DNA of 12,593 nucleotides, from assembly GCA_004151065.3 (NCBI GenBank), contig NWUY0304816518.1, positions 1-12,593 of the forward strand, given 5' to 3'. A program made the translations under genes and the position numbers. Under the pieces are notes generated by a model. It had not been told where the DNA came from, searched no databases, and saw nothing but the letters and a program-made list of their open reading frames with translations. Origin of the DNA: Larix sibirica. Lineage: Eukaryota > Streptophyta > Pinopsida > Pinales > Pinaceae. Of the stretch, positions 8,320 to 12,593 are shown piece after piece (position 1 is the first letter of the stretch; each line of letters starts with the position of its first letter).

Positions 8320-9336
8320 TCATTTGGTCCTACAAATGCTTGTTTTCATAAAGCAAATCTAGGTCTCCCACAGCCCTGAGCATATATAACCCCCTTAATG
8401 CCTTGGTTTTTAGGTTGAAATCATGCCAAGCCTTCCTTCTATCTTTTTAAGCAGTCTGGTATAAACTAGGAATCTGGATTCCTCTAGTTGCGTAAACTCA
8501 ACTAGTTGTTTTGCAACTGACTCTTCTTCTACCAAGTTACATGTGCAATAAATAAACTAGGAACACAAATTAAACAAGGATCACTGCTCCTCAACCATAA
8601 ACTAGTGAAAATTGTGTATTCTTATTCAATATTTTGGTGGTCATCCAATAAGTCCAGAGCACTGCTGGGATGGGATCGTCCCAATCATCCCGGTTTGCTC
8701 AGAAAACCTTTGTTAATCCATGCTTATTAATCTTTTTCAAGGCTTCAACTGTCCCATCAGCCTGCGGATGATATGGGCTACTCTTATGATGTTGGATCAT
8801 GAATTCCCTTGTTAGATTTGCCATAGTAGAACCAAGTAAGTGGTAGCCCTGATCCCTGGTAAAACTCCTAGGGTAGCCAAACCAAGTTTTAACGTTCTAA
8901 AAAATGAAGCGAGCTGTGGTCTCAGTAGAGCAAACCTGAGTAGGCATTGCTTCTGTCCATAAAATAATATTATTAGTCGTAGTTTGAATATACCGAGCCT
9001 TAGAATGCCTAGTAGGTGGGCAGATTGGTCCAATAAAAGAAATTGCTTATTTTCAAAATGGTTGAAGTGCCCTTATTGGGTGTAGGGGCAACTCATCCCT
9101 CTTAGAAGGGTTACCAAACTATTTGCATACATTGCAACTCTTTCACATAATCTTTGGCATCCTTAAATAAAGTAGGCCACGAACGGACAACTTTTTGATT
9201 TTGGGTGGCCGCCTTGCTGCAATAATGTAATTCTGTAACCCCATGATGGCATTCCCAAAGGATATCCTTGCATTAATAATCCAAAACATAGCACTGAAGG
9301 ATCCAAACACTACCAACTTGTCAAATTGTCTTGCAA
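8320..9336 (-). pseudogene. Integrase domain remnant
   Basis: The zinc-binding end is seen as WPTLFKDAKDYVKE and CNVCK, followed by a TAG, then FGNPSKRDELPLHPIRALQP. The core shows AISFIGPICPP where the family has AxDFxGP: the first catalytic Asp is replaced by Ser (codon at 9038-9040). The second Asp is in FTRDQGYH (codon 8852-8854) and the Glu in SSPYHPQADGTVEALKK (codon 8744-8746), with the usual 35-residue spacing. The tail shows NRDDWDDPIPAVLWTY, FSLVYG, KDRRKAWHDFNLKTKALRG and VGDLDLLYENKHL. After NKHL the family match is lost, which places the element's edge near 8320-8340. Confidence 0.9.
8464..8489. other. Hairpin within the integrase tail
   Basis: AACTAGGAATC (8464-8474) pairs with GATTCCTCTAGTT (8477-8489) with a small bulge and a two-base loop. 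It lies inside decayed retroelement sequence and is probably accidental. Confidence 0.5.
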
Positions 9337-9603
9337 TCAGCTCACAGTCTGCATCTCGAACAACCGAGTGTCGTTTTTTAGTTGCAGAATACTGATAAGG
9401 GGCTGATCCTGTAGCCAAAAAAAGGTAATCTCTTTCAAATAATCAGGGATTGCTTCAACTTCAAAAAGATTTGCATCCAGAAGCTGGTCATCCACTCCAC
9501 TGCCTGATTCCCCTGACTCAATCCTACACAAGTGATCATGGCCTACATGAGACCTCCCCGGTTTTACAATAACCTCGAAAGAGAACTCCTTAAATAAAAA
9601 CAA
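9337..9603 (-). pseudogene. RNase H to integrase linker
   Basis: An 88-codon open stretch beginning MFLFKEFSFEVIVKPGRSHV and continuing HDHLCRIESGESG and LDANLFEVEAIPDYLKEI. This is the conserved linker of plant Ty3/gypsy polyproteins, usually FEVVVKPGxxNxGPDHLSR. It starts inside the polyprotein, so the ATG is not a real start. Confidence 0.88.
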
Positions 9604-10200
9604 CCACCTGCAGATCCTTCTTTCCCAAAAAGCTTGTTCACTGGGTACTTAAAAGCAGAATTATCTTGATAGAACTTAAAATGACCTCCCAATATAGTGG
9701 ATAAACTTCTATAAATCATACACCATAGCAAGTAATTCCCTTTCTGTGGTGGTATAGTTGCACTTGGCCTGAGACAATTTTATGCTTGCAAAATACAGAG
9801 GGTGATCCAGGTTCCCTTACCCTGGTTGCGCAAGCATTGCACTTGAAGCAATAATGGAGGCATCCACATGTAAATGAAATGAAACATTCAATTAGGAAGA
9901 AACACTAGGATAGGAACACTTGCCAACTTTTCCTTAAACACTTTAAAGGCAGTATCACACTCATAAGTCCGATATAATGTTTCAGATTTATTGAGCAGCC
10001 TCTACATGGGTTATGTACTAGATTTATAGTTGTGGATGAATCTGCGATAATAACCAGTGTGTTCGAGAGTAGAATCCAACTTCTTGACACTAGTTGGGGC
10101 AATTCAATTCACAATTACTGCAATCTTAGCTAGGTCCACCAAAACTCCTTCTTACAGACAATGTGCCCTAACAGTGTACCAAAAGGTGTGCTGAAAACAC
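9600..10200 (-). pseudogene. RT thumb and RNase H domain remnant
   Basis: The thumb/connection is seen as TPFG-type and LVDLAKIAVIV, HTGYYRRFIHNY and AFKVFKEKLASVPILVF. The RNase H part shows HVDASIIASSAMLAQPG (HVDAS at 9856-9870, carrying the first catalytic Asp), NLDHPLYFASIKLSQAK and NYTTTERELLAMVY (about 9720-9760, carrying the Glu). A stop follows in place of the residue before KFIHYIGRSF. The third catalytic Asp region (usually TDHSAL) is degraded. Confidence 0.88.
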
Positions 10201-10259
10201 ACTTATTCAAATTAACCGATATTTATAGCTATCAACACTAGTAAAAAATTAGTATCATC

Positions 10260-10722
10260 ATGGCTATGTTATTATTTTATAAGCTATACAACATCCAATC
10301 ATCCAGATACACCTCCAAAAACTTGTGGATATAGACTTGGAAGGCTGCAATCACAATGCAAGAAAACACAGCAGGAGCATTCTGAAATCTAAAGGGAATC
10401 ACATTGTAAGAAAAGGATCCCTATAGTAAAGGTCATATTCTGTTCTCTTCCTCTGCAATCCTGACATGATGGTACCCCGAGAATCCATCATTTTTCAAAT
10501 ATGCTTCTTTACCCGCAACCTTATATGGCACATCATCACTGAAAGGAGTCGGAAACGGGTCATGAACACATGTTGCATTAATTCCTAAAAAAGCAAAATA
10601 AACCCTTATATATTAAATATCCTTCTTAGTCTGGATCACTATTGGACTAATCCAATCAGATTTATCCACAAGATAAAAGAAAACCTGCTGCAAGCACAAA
10701 CATGCGATCAATCTCTTTGCCC
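10260..10722 (-). pseudogene. Reverse transcriptase domain remnant
   Basis: KEIDR (about 10704-10718) is followed after a frameshift by DKSDWISPIVIQTKKD (about 10630-10680), the usual RT entry block. Then come GINATCVHDPFPTPF and VAGKEAYLKNDGFSGYHH, whose DGFSGYHH lies at 10466-10489, then the APAVFS-type region in broken frames, and YLDDWM at 10292-10309. The catalytic YLDD box is intact even though the frame around it is not. Stops appear after QTKKD and elsewhere. Confidence 0.9.
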
Positions 10723-10744
10723 GATGCATTTTTCTTTTTGAAAA

Positions 10745-10815
10745 ACCATAGAATGAGGAGCGAAGCCGCTCTCCCGAGGTACGCCCCCCCACCCGATAAG
10801 TAACTTAGGAGGTTT
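10745..10815. other. Retroelement junction with small hairpin
   Basis: Retrotransposon similarity ends just above 10720. GAGCG (10758-10762) pairs with CGCTC (10767-10771) around AAGC, followed by a run of seven C. GGAGCGAAGC-type words recall the AGCGAAGCGAG words at 8140-8240 on the other side of the element, so both flanks look alike in texture. This is a suggestive marker of the insertion boundary, not proof. Confidence 0.45.
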
Positions 10816-11445
10816 TGTGAATTCAGTTCCAAGGCGACTTGGTTACTGGTCCGAATCTGTTGGCTATGTGGTGTCCCCTTCCTTCGCTCCCTGTGTACCT
10901 TAGCGTACTTCCTGTGTTTGGTGGATGTGTATTCTACAGATGTTTCCTGTTTGCGTTACGCCTATTTCGGAAGATGTGGGCTGTAGTCCGTGGGATCGCC
11001 TATATCGGAAGATGGGTCAGTTGTTGGTAATGCCTATCGCGTAAGATGGGTCAGTTTATCAGGTTGCATTATATACGTTATTATACAAGCATCACCTCTT
11101 GGCTATCGTTGACCTCCCTCCCTATCGGTTCACAAACATCCAAGAAGGCATCTACTCCTGGCATCGACTGCATCAACTAGCGAGAGCACCTCCATCCTGC
11201 CTGTGAATGAGGTTATTTCTCTGGGCATCCATCCATTAAAAGCTCCCATCCCTGTGCCACCCGACTGTTCCGGTGGGGTAGGTTCTATCGAGTATGGGCA
11301 ACCACCATTGTTACCTGCTGCGAATGAGACTGTTGATCGGCGACCACCTTATGTCAGTCACCCTCTTAGCGATGATCTACGGCATGTTCAATGGGGATCT
11401 CCTCTCGGCTGGCATAGACGGTGGGTAATGAGGGGCTATGAGTAA
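10816..11445. other. Spacer with a short tandem repeat and no recognised gene
   Basis: Two open frames lie here: 10839-11030 (63 codons, hydrophobic, ATG not typical) and 11203-11445 (80 codons, GTG start, containing HPLKAPIPVPPDCSGGVGSI). Neither shows a known domain, and the first overlaps the tandem repeat. GC is higher than in the reductase region. I do not call either a gene. Confidence 0.35.
10961..11056. repeat. Three copies of CCTAT(N)5AAGATGGG unit, period 34-38 bp
   Basis: CCTATTTCGGAAGATGTGGG (10961-10980), then CCTATATCGGAAGATGGGTC followed by AGTT (10999-11022), then CCTATCGCGTAAGATGGGTC followed by AGTT (11033-11056). The last two match at 21 of 24 positions. Confidence 0.8.
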
Positions 11446-11449
11446 TGAC

Positions 11450-12200
11450 TTTAAAGCAATGACTACTAGCTACCAGCTATTGGCAATGAGAGAACAGACA
11501 ATGAGAACCGGCCCTCAGCAATGACACCTGTCAATGATAAGCAAGTACTCCCGGCAATGACTAGCGCCAATGATAACAGGCTATGAGTGTAAATGACCTT
11601 AAGTAAAGTACCTTAGGGCCTTACTCCATGAGACCGCTTTAGAGCAATGGACTAATACTAAGGGACCAGGGACTGGGGCTATTATTACCCGTAAGGCATG
11701 GGACTAAAGAGATAAAGAAAGGCTATTAGCCTCCTTAGGGCTTAGGGCGATGACTAATACTTTGACTCTATCTGGCTTAAGTCCGTACCGTAGGCAAGTG
11801 ACCATAGGGCCCAAGTGAATAAGACTAAGGAAATTACCGTAAGGCAGTCCATGATACCAGGGGCTATAGGGAAAAATACTAAGGCTATAACCACCTTGGG
11901 GCACTGGGGACTGAAGCTAAAACCTTAGGGCGAGTAAGAGAGACTAATCAAGTGTCCATAGGGCTAAGACTAAGACTAAAGCAAGTAATAAAGAAAGCAA
12001 TACCTTAGGGCAAGTACTAGGGACTATGGGCCTTCCTTAGGGCAAGTACTCCCGGCAATTAGAACTGACTATGAGTGGCTATCGGCTATGACTTGGCTGG
12101 CTATGACCTCCTGGCAATGGATTGGCTGGCTATGATCAACTATTATCGGCTCCTTCTTACTAGGATCAACTGGCAATGACTAGAGCTTGCTATTACTCTA
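11450..12200. repeat. Dense dispersed short-word repeat field
   Basis: The words GGCAATGAC, GGCTATGAC, CAATGA, CCTTAGGGC and ACTAAGG recur many times in loose order rather than as one clean tandem unit. Exact longer matches include GCAAGTACTCCCGGCAAT at 11541-11558 and 12042-12059, and CCTTAGGGCAAGTACT at 12003-12018 and 12035-12050. The flanks of the field (11450-11590 and 12050-12190) use the CAATGAC and CTATGAC words, and the middle uses the TTAGGGC words. No frame is kept. It resembles short-repeat expansion known from some gymnosperm mitochondrial genomes, but I do not recognise a named family. Confidence 0.75.
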
Positions 12201-12246
12201 AGGCATGATTTAATTGATGCAATCCATACATTCCCATGTGTTGTGT

Positions 12247-12544
12247 GATGCTTCCACTCGCCAACTAAAAAGCGTAATGACATCTATGAAGAATTACCCA
12301 CTACGATGGAGCTTTTTCTTTACCTACAGGCTACGGAGCTTTAAACCTTCGACTTACACCGAATCTAGCATAATGACATATATAAAGAATTGAACTACGA
12401 TTCTCCATAAAGCCATGGTGAAGGAAAGGCTTGCTTGACCAAAGGGAGGGCAAGGAACCATTATTATGTTGCCCATCCATTTTCAAGTAGTGGTTTGATG
12501 CTTCCAATCGCCAACCAAAAAGCGTAATGACATATATAAAGAAT
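12247..12544. repeat. 48 bp direct repeat spaced 250 bp, with a partial middle copy
   Basis: GATGCTTCCACTCGCCAACT starts the copy at 12247-12294 and GATGCTTCCAATCGCCAACC the copy at 12497-12544; 44 of 48 positions agree. A 23-base partial copy covering only the last part (GCATAATGACATATATAAAG and then AAT) lies at 12368-12390. The sequence between copies has no gene. Confidence 0.85.
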
Positions 12545-12593
12545 GACTCTCAGTTAAGAAAGATATCTAGTTAAGTGATCATTTCGAGATCAA

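Larger units (their letters stand above)
8320..10730 (-). mobile_element. Decayed Ty3/gypsy LTR retrotransposon fragment (RT-RNase H-integrase)
   Basis: Read on the minus strand, the domains follow in normal Ty3/gypsy order: reverse transcriptase (about 10290-10720), RNase H (about 9600-9900), a linker (about 9340-9600), zinc-binding and core integrase (about 8640-9330) and the integrase tail (about 8320-8640). Many stops and several frameshifts are present, so no long frame survives. Gag and protease, primer-binding site, polypurine tract and LTRs were not found, so both ends are truncated. The peptides resemble the plant OTA (Tat/Athila-like) branch, but this sub-assignment is from memory and only moderately sure. 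Nuclear retrotransposon fragments are well known in plant mitochondrial genomes. Confidence 0.93.

Noticed and set aside
11203-11445. 80-codon ORF
   Set aside because: GTG start, no domain, no neighbour to support it, and only spacer-like repeats follow.
11704-11904. 66-codon minus-strand ORF
   Set aside because: Lies fully inside the short-word repeat field, so its open frame reflects repeat composition.
1-12593. CRISPR array, toxin-antitoxin pair or prokaryotic operon
   Set aside because: No evenly spaced repeats with unique spacers and no bacterial-type gene clusters; eukaryotic introns and a plant-type retrotransposon argue against prokaryotic DNA.

Overview
This window looks like non-coding, repeat-rich plant organellar DNA, most simply an intergenic part of a large seed-plant mitochondrial genome that has taken up nuclear sequence. 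Two plant nuclear-type inserts can be recognised by translation. Between and beyond them lies anonymous DNA with the look of plant mitochondrial spacers: moderate GC, small perfect hairpins, pyrimidine runs, and many short dispersed repeats. I found no intact gene, tRNA, rRNA or CRISPR array. The mitochondrial assignment is inference; a nuclear contig containing mitochondrial-like DNA is the main alternative.

Layout. Positions 1-560 hold AT-rich imperfect direct repeats. About 980-2263 (minus strand) is a truncated, intron-containing pseudogene of a plastid-type fatty acyl-CoA reductase of the MALE STERILITY 2 family; four exon pieces with matching splice phases can be read, so it came in as DNA and not as cDNA. 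Positions 2283-4285 are gene-free apart from an inverted repeat, a perfect hairpin and a CTTTTT run. Positions 4289-7915 contain several tracts that keep a three-base coding rhythm (Gly/Ala/Ser/Thr-rich, then Ala/Pro/Val/Lys-rich) but are broken by stops, mostly TAA. I do not recognise the source; this is the most unusual part of the window. A GC-rich block with two hairpins sits at 5360-5475, at the head of the longest tract.

Positions 8320-10730 (minus strand) are a decayed Ty3/gypsy retrotransposon fragment with reverse transcriptase, RNase H and integrase in the normal order, with many stops and frameshifts and without visible LTRs. From 10745 to the end there are mitochondrial-spacer-like repeats: a 34-38 bp tandem triplet near 10961-11056, a dense family of CCTTAGGGC / GGCAATGAC / GGCTATGAC words from 11450 to 12190, and a 48 bp direct repeat spaced exactly 250 bp at 12247 and 12497.

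The genes do not work together as a system: the recognisable ones are dead insertions. The window mainly records uptake of foreign DNA and repeat-driven growth.
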